From positions 48,743,716 through 48,807,715 of the forward strand of contig NC_068338.1 in NCBI RefSeq assembly GCF_014633365.1: DNA of 64,000 nt, read 5' to 3'. The position numbers and the translations under genes were made by a program. The DNA is from Diospyros lotus (taxonomy: Eukaryota > Streptophyta > Magnoliopsida > Ericales > Ebenaceae). Below are positions 47,401 to 59,963 of the stretch, one piece after another. Under the pieces are notes generated by a model. That model worked only from the letters and a program-made list of their open reading frames with translations. It was not told where the DNA came from and searched no databases. Each line of letters opens with the position of its first letter. Within the stretch, counting starts at the first letter, position 1.

Positions 47401-48116
47401 ATTTGTTAAATTTTTTAAAATATATTTAGAGACATATACATTATTTAACTCACGTGATTTCTTTTACTTTTATTTGAAATATTTATTATATTATATTTTT
47501 TTAATTTATATATTAATTAATAAACACTGTCTTAATAATAACAGGTAAGAATAGATATCAGTTGGGGTGTTGGTAAGTTGGAGATGTCAAATTTGGATAT
47601 GATTTTTAAGTTTGAGTTGTGCTTTAAATTTGACTCATATATATAGAAGAAATGGAAGAAGCGTGGTCCGTGAGATAGCATATTTATCTACGCTTAGCTT
47701 TTAAAGCAATGAATTGGGTTAGTAATGGTATTGTTGTATTGTTGGTTGTTAATGCACGCCCTCCCTTCCCTTCCCTTCCCTTCCCTTCGCTGCCCATTAC
47801 CTACCAACAATTGAGGACCGTCGTCGAAACACTCAGACATGCCCACTGAACTGAATTGCTTTTTTATAGCAGAGAGTTGGACAGTAGAAAGTGTCCCTCC
47901 CTTAAATATGGGGCATAATTTTATAATAATAATAATTATATTAAATTCGGAAGCATAAGAAGTCAAGAGGAAGAAAATATCCACCTTCAACCGGGTCAGC
48001 CAGTGACCCCCCAGCAGCCATCAATGCCTACTTAAAGCTCTCCTCTTCACTCAGCCACCACCACCACCATCATCTCTATCTCTCCTCCTCTTTTTCTCTC
48101 TCTCTCTTCCACATAT

Positions 48117-51100
48117 ATGGAAATGGAACCCAATAAAGACCACACCCAAGACGGCACCGTCGATCTCCGCGGCCACCCCGCCGTCGCCTCCAAATCCGGC
48201 AGATGGAAAGCCTGCGGTTTTCTCGTCGGTACGTGTGTATATATATACTAGCCACCGGACACATGCGACTTAATTTTCTTGTATTTGATAATTCCAACTC
48301 GATTTCTTTCATTTTGCCGATGAAAACTAATTAATACTTTGTTTTAATTTGTTGATGTGTGTGTGTGTACTCTACTCAGGGTACGAAGCATTTGAGAGGA
48401 TGGCTTTCTATGGCATAGCTTCAAACCTGGTGGTTTACTTGACGACGCAGCTTCACGAAGACACGGTTTCATCGGTGAGGAACGTTAACAACTGGTCAGG
48501 CTCTGTTTGGATGACGCCAATCCTTGGCGCCTACATAGCCGACGCCTATCTGGGTCGCTTCTGGACCTTCACATTCTCCTCTCTCATCTATGTCATGGTA
48601 ATATATTATATATTTATATATAGCAACTCAACCAAACAAAACCTTAATCTCAACTTCGTTAATTTTCCAGTTGATTTTCTGTTTCATTTTTGTTTTTTGG
48701 TTTGGAATGAACCCCTCGCATAAGGAAGTCCACGTACAGAAGTGTTGTCCGCCATAGAAACTGCCCCAACTGATTGGCCTCTATTTCACCTCAACAACTA
48801 TCCTAGGGACCAATCAGCCTGCCCATATTTTAATTTCTCCATATATGGGGGCCCAAAATTAAAACGGGGAGATTAAATTAATTAATACAATTCCATTTGT
48901 AATTAGCTTTCAATTGTGCCTTTTGGTATATTAATTAAGCTAATCATACTGTACTGTACACTGGCTACTTCCACTAATTAACTTAATTATATATGTTGCC
49001 TTTAGATACGGACAAGTCAGTCCCTTTTTAATGCTTCAATGTCACAGTAATGATGGAGTTTCAATTCAGTGAAACAAACTTTAATTAATTCGGAAGCACT
49101 GATTGGGAGAGGAAAAGGACATGTGCTTATGGAGTTGATTTCTCGTTCTGTTGTTTCTGTGGTCGCTTTAATCTTCATTTTGTGACACATTTACGATCAA
49201 CATATTCGTTCCCATTTCACACACATGCATATGCGTATCGATATCGATATATATATATATAATATCGATATCAACGTACGACATGCAACTCTAACGAGAT
49301 TAAGGCCAGCTTGTCTGTTCTAACTTATCCAACATTATTTACAATGATCTCATCAACAGGGAATGGTGCTTCTAACAATGGCCGTGTCGATCAAATTCCT
49401 GAAGCCAACCTGCGAAAATGGCGTCTGCAACAAGGCGTCGTCTTCCCAAACGGCATTCTTCTACGCGGCTCTCTACACCATCGCCGTCGGAGCCGGCGGA
49501 ACCAAGCCGAACATCTCCACCTTCGGCGCCGACCAGTTCGACGACTTCAACCCCCACGAGAAGAAGCTCAAGGTCTCCTTCTTCAACTGGTGGATGTTCA
49601 GCTCCTTCATCGGCGCCCTCTTGGCCACCCTCGCCCTCGTCTACATCCAAGAGAATCTCGGCTGGGGGCTCGGCTACGGGATCCCGACCGTCGGCCTTCT
49701 GCTTTCGCTCTTCATCTTCTACCTCGGCACGCCGATTTACCGCCACAAGGTCCGGAAAACTAGGAGCCCCGCCGGGAACCTGCTCCGAGTGCCTGTGACG
49801 GCCTTCGCCAACCGGAAGCTCAAGTTCTCCGGCCAGCCATCGGAGCTTCATGAGCTGGAGCAGCAGCATTATGTTAACAGCGGGAAACGCCGGGTCCATC
49901 ACACTCCAGTGTTCAGGTGAGTCGGCTTTAATTTTCTGCCATTACTGTTCAGAAACGATAATTGGATAATTCAAAATGTTATTATTTTGCCTTGGATTAG
50001 AATTATTTTTTATGGTAAAAGTAGTAGTAATTAAAGGCATGCATGAAGAAGCATCAATATTGATTATTATTGAATACTGAATAGTGAATACCATGCACAC
50101 AAAATCGTCTCTTTCGTGTATAATTATGCCATATATGTTTTCTCGGTTTCCGTTTTTCGCTCCAACCAAGGAGAGAAAGACGAGATGATCGATGAACATA
50201 AATGAATCAACTACGCACTGGGGGCTGGCTGGCTCTAATTATTGGAATAGATAGATATGTAAATGTTTTGATGAATTTTGCATATCATTATCATTATCAT
50301 ATGTAAAAATTTAAGAGAAAAAGGATTAAGTTCATACTGGTTTCTGTTTAATTGGAATTTGAGGAGCTATGTAAGGGCATGTTTGGAAAAAGGATTAAGT
50401 GCGTGCTATATATATATATACATATATCTATCTATCTAAGTTAAAGTTAATAATTGTACGGATATGTGTATTCTAGAAGCTGTCCTTAAGGTTGATTTGG
50501 ATTGGTAGCACATGAGTGGATCGCTTTGACAAGGAATCTGCAGTAGCACGTATGAAGCTTGTGGTGGTGAGAGCATAGGAAGATGCTACGACTGCCATTA
50601 TTTATTAGATTACTTTGGGTTGGATGGAATAAAGCTAGTGGTTGGAATTAGGGGGGCCTCTCCTATCCTACCCTACCCTACCCAACCCTACCCTCCCCTC
50701 CCCAGGACAAAACCCAGCAATGACAAGTCCTCCACTCCTAGTGTATATGACGATTCCTTATAAACCAAGAATTTAACAATAATCATAGAGTTATCTGGTC
50801 TGTTTTGCTTAACAGAATTATTCTCGCAATTCAAACTCAGTAAAATTTTGATTAAAAAAAACCTCTTTTTTGCCATTACTACTACCGAGACCCGTTTAAC
50901 TCCATAAATGGCCTGACCCTGACACAGTACCTATATATTGCTCTGGCTAGTGGTTGGTGTCCTCTCTCTCGCTCTCTGAGTCAAGTTGCTCCTGCAACAG
51001 GGGAGGTCACCGGCCCTTCTGGAATGGCCGGCCGGCAGCCCCCACCACATGACTCTCTCTCTCTCTCTCTCTCTCTTTTTTTCTCTGTGAGCCAGACAAA

Positions 51101-53030
51101 TTAAGGCAACAAGTAGAGTCCAACAACGCAATGAATGAGATGGGGTCCTCTGAGAAGCGCCAGAAAATGCAATCAAAATCAAAAGTTGATAGGCCAGTGG
51201 ATAAGTCCATGATTCCACATGGTAGGTTCCTTTAGATTCTGCAGCCACTGGCTGGCCATATACATACATACATATATATGTCTCGCTCCCTTTTTCTCTA
51301 TTAGTAGTTCAAAGCTTGTCTATGTCCCATAATTATCTGTAAGTTACAATGCTTGACAATCTTGTGTTAGGGTGGGAGGTCTTAGATATTCGTTTGAAAT
51401 ATACATGTAAATAGATAATAATTAAATTTAATTTATCTATAATTCGAGTCTAGTGTTTAATAGTTACTTAAGAGATTGCCAATTAATATGACTTACAAGA
51501 AGGTGAACAGCTGATATTAGCAGTGCGTGCGTCTTTGTATGTGTCACTTATTCCATTTCTTTATGTCCAATCGTCCATAATAATGCTAGCCAGTTACGAA
51601 AATTTTTCAGTATAATCTAATATAAAACAGGAATATAATATATATATATATATGCTTCTCTTGAATCCAATCTAACTAAATACTTATTTTATGAAATTAA
51701 CTTCAGTATTTATTTTACTAGTAAAACTAAAACTATAAATGATCAAAATTCTAACTTGAACTAACATTTTAAGGAACCAAACACGCCCAAAGACAATTTA
51801 TTTTAGCTAGGATGAACAATATGCATGGCTATATATATCTGTGTGTGTGTGCGCTTGCAATTATGACCAATTTTGATAGGTTTTTTCATCTTAACATATG
51901 AATATTAATTACCCAGTATATATAAGATTTTTTTTAAGTTGTATTTGATGAATAATTTTGATCAATTTTAATATTGGTGCATAAACTATATGTTGTGAGA
52001 GAAATATTACAGTTAATTTATCCAAGCCAAACTAGAGATCTAATGAACCATAGACATAAATATTATTAAGAGCCAATCACTTTAAAGTTTTATATTCGCT
52101 TTTAATTTCCCTCTAATATCGATCGGATCTAACAAAAAAAAATAATATAAAATTGTTGGCAGGTTCTTGGACAAGGCAGCAATGAGAGAAGGAAAATCTC
52201 CCTGCACAGTGACACAAGTAGAAGAAGCCAAGCTAGTTCTGGGCATGGCCATGATATGGCTGGTAACCCTAGTCCCAAGCACCATCTGGGCTCAGATCAA
52301 CACCCTCTTCGTCAAGCAGGGCACCACCCTCGACCGCGGCCTCGGCTCCGACTTCAAGATTCCGGCCGCCTCCCTCGGCAGCTTCGTCACCCTCTCCATG
52401 CTCCTCTGCGTCCCCATGTACGACCGCTATTTCGTCCCCCTCGCCCGCAAAAAGACCGGCAACCCTCGCGGCATCACTCTCCTCCAGCGCCTCGGCGTTG
52501 GCTTCGTCATCCAGATCGTTGCCATCGCCATCGCCTACGCCGTCGAGGTCCGCCGCATGCACGTGATAAGGTTGCACGGGACCACGGCGCCGACCTCCAC
52601 CGTGCCCATGACCATCTTCTGGCTGCTGCCGCAGTACGTCCTGCTCGGCGTCGCCGACGTGTTCAACGCAATCGGGCTGCTGGAGTTCTTCTACGACCAG
52701 TCGCCAGAGGACATGCAGAGCCTGGGGACGACGTTTTTCACCAGCGGGATCGGAGTCGGCAACTTCCTGAACAGCTTTCTAGTGACGCTGGTGGACCGCG
52801 TCACCGGAAAAGATGACGGAAAGAGCTGGATCGGGAAGAACTTGAATGATTCTCACTTGGATCATTATTATGGGTTTCTTCTGGTGATATCCGCCATTAA
52901 TCTGGGAGCTTTCTTGTGGGCTTCTAGTGTTTACGTGTATAAGAAAGAATCGACATCAACGGTGAAGGAAGGTGATGTTCAGATGGAAGCCAAAACCCTA
53001 GACACGTCGCCATTAGGGTTACAAGTATGA
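48117..53030 (+). CDS. NPF5.1: NRT1/PTR family transporter, NPF5.1 type
   Basis: Four exons with GT-AG borders: 48117-48228, 48380-48597, 49360-49916, 52163-53030. They join to 584 residues, the usual family size. The N-terminus (DGTVDLRGHPAVASKSGRWK) is typical of NPF5. Exon 2 begins GYEAFERMAFYG, holding the E-x-x-E-R motif used for proton coupling in this family. Exon 3 carries GTKPNISTFGADQFDDF and FFNWWMF; a polar loop follows. Exon 4 carries AQINTLFVKQGTTLDR, TGNPRGITLLQRLG and LEFFYDQSPEDMQSLGT. The tail VQMEAKTLDTSPL closely resembles Arabidopsis NPF5.1 as I recall it. About twelve membrane helices are expected. NPF proteins are proton-coupled carriers of nitrate, peptides or hormones; abscisic acid transport has been proposed for this member, but the substrate cannot be read from the sequence. 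Confidence 0.93.
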
Positions 53031-56021
53031 CAAAACTAGGGTTTGTAGAAGTAAAGCATGGCGGTGCCTGCAAGATGCATGGCAGTGCATGATAATTAAT
53101 GATAATGAATCAGCGCGCATGCATGCGGTCGTCTATGATGTTGGGTTGGGTAGAGTTGGGTTAATGGGTGTAGCATTTTGATGATGTTTCTCTAGTGTTA
53201 TTTTCGCTTTTTAATTAGTCAGTTTACTAAAATAATTAAGAAAGGTACCTCTCATTTATAATAGCTATGTATATATAGTAGCAAATTAATCGATGAAATA
53301 AAATGGGTTTAATTAATTAAAACTCTAGCATTACCAATTAACTTGATTAATAATTAATTGATTATTCAATATATATATAGTTGTAGCAAACATGCATGCA
53401 TGCATGCATATTTGATTAATTAATATATATATATATATTCAAGTACGTAGATTAATCACTCAAGCTCAAGTACTCTCTCATCAGCTGGTTTTAATAATAA
53501 GTCACTTTTATAAAAATAAATATAATAATTACATTTGGTACGTACATTTAAACATACATATATTATTACCCCCAATATTATTATATAACATTAACGAAGG
53601 GCTTCAGCTGGGCTTTGAATAAATAATTAATGGATGACGGAAACAAGTGTTGGAGGCCAAGCTGGCCATTCGCATTCCCGACGAAATATATATCTATATA
53701 TATAAAGCATGAATGAATGAGCCCCCACCCACGCTACGGCGACTGCTCTGCATCTGAAGGAAAGGAAAAGTCAAGTCATAAATACACACCCAGTCACAGT
53801 TACAGAGGATGGAAGAAGAATAGAGAGCCTACCCTTTCAATGAGGCAACGTTTTTGGGCCCCGAGCTCCACCAAATAATAATATATTTACAAATTAGAAA
53901 TGCTATTTTTATTAATATATATATACATTACTAAAAATATTATAATTGAGTGTTTAAATAATATTTTTACAATATATATTATCAATCAATTAAACAAATT
54001 ATGACTTCCTCTAACACCAAAGTCTACACATTAATTTTTTGCAAAAATAATTATAGATATTTTCTAGGCAATTGAATTGTCTAGAATTAAATTTCAAGAA
54101 AAATACCAATTAAAGGTGTTTGATCGATTTAATTTTTTACCTAAAATTTATTATACTTTTCTAACTATTAGTATTTGATTGGCTTAATTTTCTACTTAAA
54201 AATCACTAAGGATGTGTTTGATAGCACTTAGCTAGAAAGAAAAATATTTTTCAACTTGTATGGAAAACAAAAACCATCTCTCCTTAGATGAAATTTTTCA
54301 TGAAAAAAAAAAGCAAAAACATGTTTTAATGGTTGTACTATGGAATTCAATTCCATAAAAAATATAATATATCAAATACCAAAAGATGAAATTCAATTAC
54401 TTGAATGGTGATATTTTTCATATTATCAAACATACCCTAAACAATCTCACAAATCCTTACAACACACAAAGCACTTGTATGTCCTAATGCATTTTCTCTT
54501 CCTACAATTATCAATGATGAAATCATTAATGGTGAGAATGGATTCAAGTTATGTCGTTCATACAAATAAAGGCCTTATTGACCATATAGTCTTTTAAAGA
54601 AAACCATTTTGTATATTCCAACAAATGAAGGAATATGCATGGAATCGCATAAAGAAAGAAAAGTGGAAGAACATGACCAATGATGGGTTGTTTGTGGGTT
54701 GGAATATCGGGTCGGGTCTTAGGGTTGTTGTAGAGCTGTGTAAGAGGTAAGGGGGAAGGGATGATGTAGAGGAAACGGTCGCTCACAATCAACCACTCAC
54801 CATCGGTGGTTCACTGTCGCTCACCCTCTCTCTCGCACTATCTCTTTCTTGCTCACTTCGTCATTGCCTCTCGTTCGTTCTATTTCTTTCTTTTGCTACA
54901 AATACACTTATAGGGGAAGGGAAAGTCAGAAATGAAAACATAAAATGGCCGAAAACCTTACCTTGAATGAAGATGGAGATGAACCCTCAAAGCTTGTCTT
55001 TGACGAAGATGGCAACAAACAAGGGATAGATTTGGCGTCGAATGAAAAGAGAAACTTGAGGATGAATGAGCGATCAAGAGTGAAGAAGGGAGTGCGTGAA
55101 TTGCTTAGAAAATTTAGGTTGTGTTCTTTTTGCATTTTAATTTTTTAATTTTAAGTTTTAAATTCATTTTTAGTTTTATATTTTGATAGTCTATTTTTAG
55201 AAAATTAAAAATACGTTCTCTTTGTTATTTTGAAAAATTATTTTTCAAAATAGAAAATTAGAAAAAACATTCTCTTTGAAATTTTGAAAATAATTTTTTA
55301 ATAGTATTTTATTCAATAAATTTGATTATTTAGTAAATTAGAAATATTTAATATTAACATATTATTAAAAAAAATATACATTTTAAAGTTAATGAATTTT
55401 GTAATATTTTTTTCTATTACAATAATAAAATATAAATAAATAAATAAATAAATATGTTTTGAATTTAAAGTTTGTTTTGAATAAAAATAATCAAAATAAC
55501 TTTTTATTGTTTTGAGTTTTCTTTATATATTTTTTTTATTTTTAAAAATAATAAAGAGAACATATTTTTATTATTTTAAAAAATTAAAAATTAAAAATAA
55601 CTTAAAAATAACAAAAAGAACACAACCTTATTCTCTCCCTCTTCCCTGGACGAGAATTTGTTTTTCAATAAAAATGAGAAAAAGGCTATGGCATAACCAA
55701 AGTTAGAATTTGTATTATCTAGAAAATATAACTAATCAAATATTTCTAAAAACTAAAATTTATATAAAAATAACTATTTTTTATAAAAAATATAACCAAT
55801 CAAACAGCTCTAAATGTAAAAATAAATAAATAAATCACACACACAGAGATCTAAGAAATGGAAACCATGGATTGCATTCAAAGTGCCATTATCTTCACCA
55901 GAGTCCACAGAACGAAGGAAGATGCTAAAAGATGTTTAAGAAACAAAGCTTCCTCGATCGCCATTAAATTTACAGCGAATATTTCTGATTCACTTTGGAT
56001 TTGGACCGGCTGCTGCGAAGA
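53031..56021. other. Intergenic region between NPF and DUF688 genes
   Basis: AT-rich, with a small MITE at 54210-54437. Segments near 54110-54190 and 55730-55830 are similar in inverted orientation (TGTTTGAT(C/T)G-rich ends), so a larger non-autonomous element may span about 54110-55820. Frames near 54926-55148 show no recognised family. No LBD gene was seen here. Confidence 0.45.
54210..54437. mobile_element. Tourist/PIF-like MITE with TAA target duplication
   Basis: 228 bp with ends GGATGTGTTTGATA and, inverted, GGGTATGTTTGATA, flanked on both sides by TAA (54207-54209 and 54438-54440). PIF/Harbinger-type MITEs duplicate a 3-bp TWA site. No coding capacity. Confidence 0.7.
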
Positions 56022-56576
56022 TCACTGGACATGTCGAAATCCAAAGCACGAAGGTGAGCTCGGAGAACCCATGTCAGTAGCCCGCTCGCCGCCGTCATCA
56101 CCTCCAAGGTGGACTACCGATGATCTCGAACGCGACACCAGTAACCGCCAGCGACGAAATGGGTTGATGATCATCCCAGTAGAAGACGAAGCGTACGAGC
56201 TGGATGAGCGAGAGGAAGACGACGAAAACTCCGGCGAAACCAGACTTTCCCTGGAGGTGACTCGCCGGAAGATCCTGAACGGAAACCTGGGTATCGAGCT
56301 CTTTCGCATGGACTTATTGGGTTTGGGACTGGATTGGAAGGAGGGTGGAGGGGTGAGAGGAAGGAGAGAGTGACCCGAAAATGGGTGTTTAGGGGTGCCG
56401 GGCTGTGACTCCCAGACGAAGGGCACTGCGCCGCCAGCGCCGCCGTAGTAGAGGACTCGGAAGGAGGCTTCCGCCGTGGAGGCGGAGCTCTCCTTGGACA
56501 GAAGCCGGGAGAAGAACTTGTCGTCCAGCTTGATTTGGAGGAACTTCTGGGGCAGATCGCCGCCGCCGGCGAGCAT
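56022..56576 (-). CDS. DUF688-type protein (ASG8-like)
   Basis: Single-exon gene for 184 residues starting MLAGGGDLPQKFLQIKLDD. The diagnostic block is VPFVWESQPGTPKHPF (about residues 52-67) followed by LLPLTPPPSF, the signature of plant DUF688 proteins. The remainder is basic and very Ser-rich (SSSSSRSSSSYASSS), probably disordered, with a C-terminal CFGFRHVQ. No catalytic or membrane feature is visible, and the biochemical role of the family is unknown. Its place between NPF5.1 and the WEB gene, on the opposite strand, matches my recollection of Arabidopsis ASG8 (At2g40475), named from a seed-germination screen. Codon composition is GC-rich compared with flanking DNA, as expected for a real exon. 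The plus-strand frame 55858-56373 overlapping it is a shadow. Confidence 0.8.
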   Translation of the reverse strand: MLAGGGDLPQKFLQIKLDDKFFSRLLSKESSASTAEASFRVLYYGGAGGAVPFVWESQPGTPKHPFSGHSLLPLTPPPSFQSSPKPNKSMRKSSIPRFPFRIFRRVTSRESLVSPEFSSSSSRSSSSYASSSTGMIINPFRRWRLLVSRSRSSVVHLGGDDGGERATDMGSPSSPSCFGFRHVQ

Positions 56577-59500
56577 TTTGGCAACGGAGAAGAACTTATA
56601 TGGATGGATGTCTTAAGCCCTATATTGTATATACACAGGGTACACCAAGAATTTTCTTAAGATACATGTGTGTATATATAGGTGTGTCCTATATATAATT
56701 ATTATTATTATCTATTAAGTAATGTCATGTGACAATGCTCCACTCCATCCCTAGAGAACCTAAATCCTATTTAAATTAATTTACATTTTAAAAATTGTCA
56801 TTTTCATGGAAGAATGAGGCCAAAAGAGAAGATTAATTTAATGAAAAAACACTTAGATTTTTATGATGGAATTGCAAAAAAATAAAATCATAAGTAATAG
56901 ATAGTAGCACACATTGAAATAAAGGCTTAAAAATGTCCTTAAATGTCATTTTTAATAAGTAAAATTATATTAATTTGTGAATATTTGTGTAGCTTTTTTT
57001 ATTATCGTGGGCCGAAGAAAGGTTGTGTGTGTATTGGTATTGGTTTCATCATTAATCTCTCAAGATAGCATGGACCCAACTTTAGATTCAATTAGTTGAA
57101 GAAAATGGTATTTTTTTTTTCCATCACAATTTATATACACAAATTACTAGCTCTAATATATAATACATGATACAATATGTGGTCGATGAGTTGATATAAT
57201 GAGATGATGGTGGTGGTGGTAGTGGTGTGGCATCTGTATCTGTGGTAGGTTGGTATTGATTTGATAGAGTAGAGAGCATATATATATATATATAGAAGTT
57301 GGTTTAAATGATCCCAAAATCATTAGTTAATAGTGTGTCACCAAATTAACATTGTTTGAATAAGAACCCCGTAGATATATAGAAGTAAATAATTAATATA
57401 AAGATTTAATTTTTTTGTTCTCTTTTTGGTAAGTGAAGCACTATTAATTAATACTGAGGACGGAAACAGTTGGGATGTGGTCCATCCATCACTTCTTTCA
57501 AATGCTTACTCACTATAGCCTGCTTCTATTCTATGTGTTAACCATCGTAGAGAAGTCTTAGCAATGCAGTGCTCAGAGAGCCTCTTCATACCAATCTTCA
57601 TCTACACATGGTGAGATTAGAGAAAGTAGGCCTACCCAACTACTATTGTCATTGTTATAATTAATGAACTCCTCCCCGGCCCTAATTAATTGACATGAGA
57701 TTGATGTCACGAGCTTCCCTGTCCTCCCACGTGTTCAAAAATAGTCCCCATCTTTTGGGAATGTTTCCACTTAATTTGGAGATCAAGGCAGGATGCGGCC
57801 TCTAATCTGTCACACAAAAATGATGTTTTTACATTTGGAATATTTGCATAAAATTAAATACTTGGTAGCCCAACTCTAATAAAATTGAAGAGTTGGTGAC
57901 TCTTCATGCCCACTCCTAAACCCTGGCTGATGGGTTTTGTTTATGACAGGCATTATATTTTGAATGTAAATTAATTTGAGACTTTGACAGTGGGCCTAAG
58001 CACCGGCCAACATACCTATTTCCCTGTGTTCCGTTGGACTCAAATCCAGGCCCATTTCCTTTTAAAATTACAACTGCCTAGTGCTACCTCTTAAAAGGTT
58101 AGTTCACCAGTACTTAAAAATCTTCTTTAGATTGCTTGGCCATTTTGTAAAATGCATGGTGGTCAACTCAAGTGCTAGAGTTTTTAGTCATAAAATTATC
58201 GAAATAACTAAAAGTCAAAATCGAATGTTAAGGGTCTCCTTGAAGACATTCGATGTAAATATATTTTTTTTCTTTTATATGATTATTTAGTAGGAATGAT
58301 TTGTGGACTATTACAAACGAAACCATAAATAAATAATATTATGATCACGTACGAAGGGGGGGGGGGGGCATTGATTGGCCATCCATGAAAGAGGGGAAAA
58401 CACTCACCAACCGATTCGGGTAGAAGGTCTCATCAGCTTGCAAAAGGCATATGCTTGTAAGCTAGTGTAACAGTAGTTTAGTTTTGTTTATGCCCTGAAA
58501 AATATGCTCAGCTCATGTCATGGGGTCATTCCATGGCTCAAAGTTGAGGCCAAGGAAGCTCTAAATTTCATGGGATCCGATAAGCAATGTCTAAGAGAGG
58601 AAAATGAGAAAGGGAAAAAGAAGGAAAAAGTAAAGCAAGCAAAAGATAAAGCACATTTAGCAACTTTGGGGCAGAGCAAGTTAGCCTCATTTATATACCA
58701 AAGTTGGAAGCTTTTTTTCTTGTAATGTGCCTGCAATTGCGGAGAGAAGAAAGGCAATCAATCAATTGGTGCGCCCTACCTGCACCTGCACTATCATTAA
58801 GCCTTGCGTCAATGCCCAACTTTCTATTGGTATTGAAACTTAGTAAAGTTGCAAATAATCTTTTAAATGAATGATAAATACGAACTAATTTGCTTAGTCT
58901 CATGATGATGGGATTGGGACGAGCAATCGAGTCTACTTCTATTACACACAAATATCACTCCCCTTCCACACACACACACACACACTTGTGACTTGCTCAT
59001 TTAACAAGGAAAAATAAAAGAAGAGAACTTTATTCTGCCGCTACTTTTACGAGCCCTTTGGTTGGTCAAACCCAATCCCAAACCCAAACCCAAACCCCCT
59101 GGTTTATCACGTTCCTTCTTCTTCCCCTTGGCATGAGCTTAAGGGTCCCCCACTCAAAAGCTGGAAAAAGAAAATTTTGTTGGGTCCATAGCCATGTCTC
59201 TTTTCTTTTCCTTTTTTGCCAAGTTGGATGGTGAGGTTGAAATAAACTTGTAGTTTCCCTACAAGCTTCCCCTCATTAAGGCTTAAATTTTTGATCAATT
59301 ATGCTTTTCAATGCATAAAACTAACTTCTCAGTGTATATGTATGTATTCTTGATGAGTGTGTGGAACAATCTAAAGAATAGGTTAAATATTGGATTATTA
59401 TGTGCCCCAAGTGAAGTTGATTAGAGATAACTAAAATTGTTTAAAGTTTGTATACGAAGTAGTATTAGGCCTTCAATTCAATTATTTTAGACCAAAATTG

Positions 59501-59963
59501 TTCATCATTGTAGCTTGTAATTTTAAAAAAATACAATTATCAACCAATCAAGCTTACTGAACCTGTACCATACACAGGCCAGTGTCTCTAAAGCCAGTAT
59601 TTTCCCACGGCTTTCCACGCCGAGAAATCCACGCTTAGCCGAGTGTATCTCTGATCGTCGGTGGGAAATCCAAGCAATCGATTTTCTCAGCAGACAAACA
59701 CCCAACACCGCCATCATTGTCATCACTCGATCACCCTCTCCCCCCTCTCATCATCCCCACCCCAAACCAAAAAGTGAAAAACATCTTTCCACACACACAA
59801 TATCACACACGCTTTCCCTGCATAAAGTTGCAGGCTGGGCAAGTTAAAAAGGCCAATTCCAGTGTCCGAGCTCGTTCAAGGAGGACTCCAGGAAAAACCC
59901 ATAGTTGAGTTTCCTTTCGCCGGCTGGAGTGGTGCGGCGGTTCCCCGGAGAATTACATTATAT
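56577..59963. other. Intergenic region upstream of the WEB gene
   Basis: AT-rich without a recognised gene. It includes a G13 run at 58356-58368, a CA run near 58969-58985 and TA runs near 57280. Short frames at 58081-58290 and 58504-58757 have no family resemblance. The final 200 bp are likely WEB promoter and leader. Confidence 0.45.

Larger units (their letters stand above)
40505..48116. other. Long intergenic region upstream of the NPF gene
   Basis: No convincing gene. It has many short frames without family resemblance, a G28 run (42677-42704), a C10 run (42957-42966), direct repeats around 43.4 and 44.0 kb, (CT)n near 44440-44466, (GA)n near 45139, and AT-rich DNA 45540-47700. The last 150 bp are CT-rich, as in plant leaders, and belong to the NPF gene. 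A minus-strand 42460-42420 start (MAMASSSSQTYNILAG) with a donor-like border could be a first exon but has no recognised continuation. Confidence 0.45.

Noticed and set aside
49372..49902. 176-codon antisense frame over NPF exon 3
   Set aside because: Acidic, low-information antisense shadow of a GC-rich real exon; the sense frame carries the NPF motifs.
52256..52816. 186-codon frame rich in Arg, His and Pro over NPF exon 4
   Set aside because: Out-of-frame reading of a GC-rich exon, no family resemblance.
55858..56373. 171-codon plus-strand frame over the DUF688 gene
   Set aside because: The minus-strand frame contains the WESQPGTPKH motif; this one has no recognised domain.
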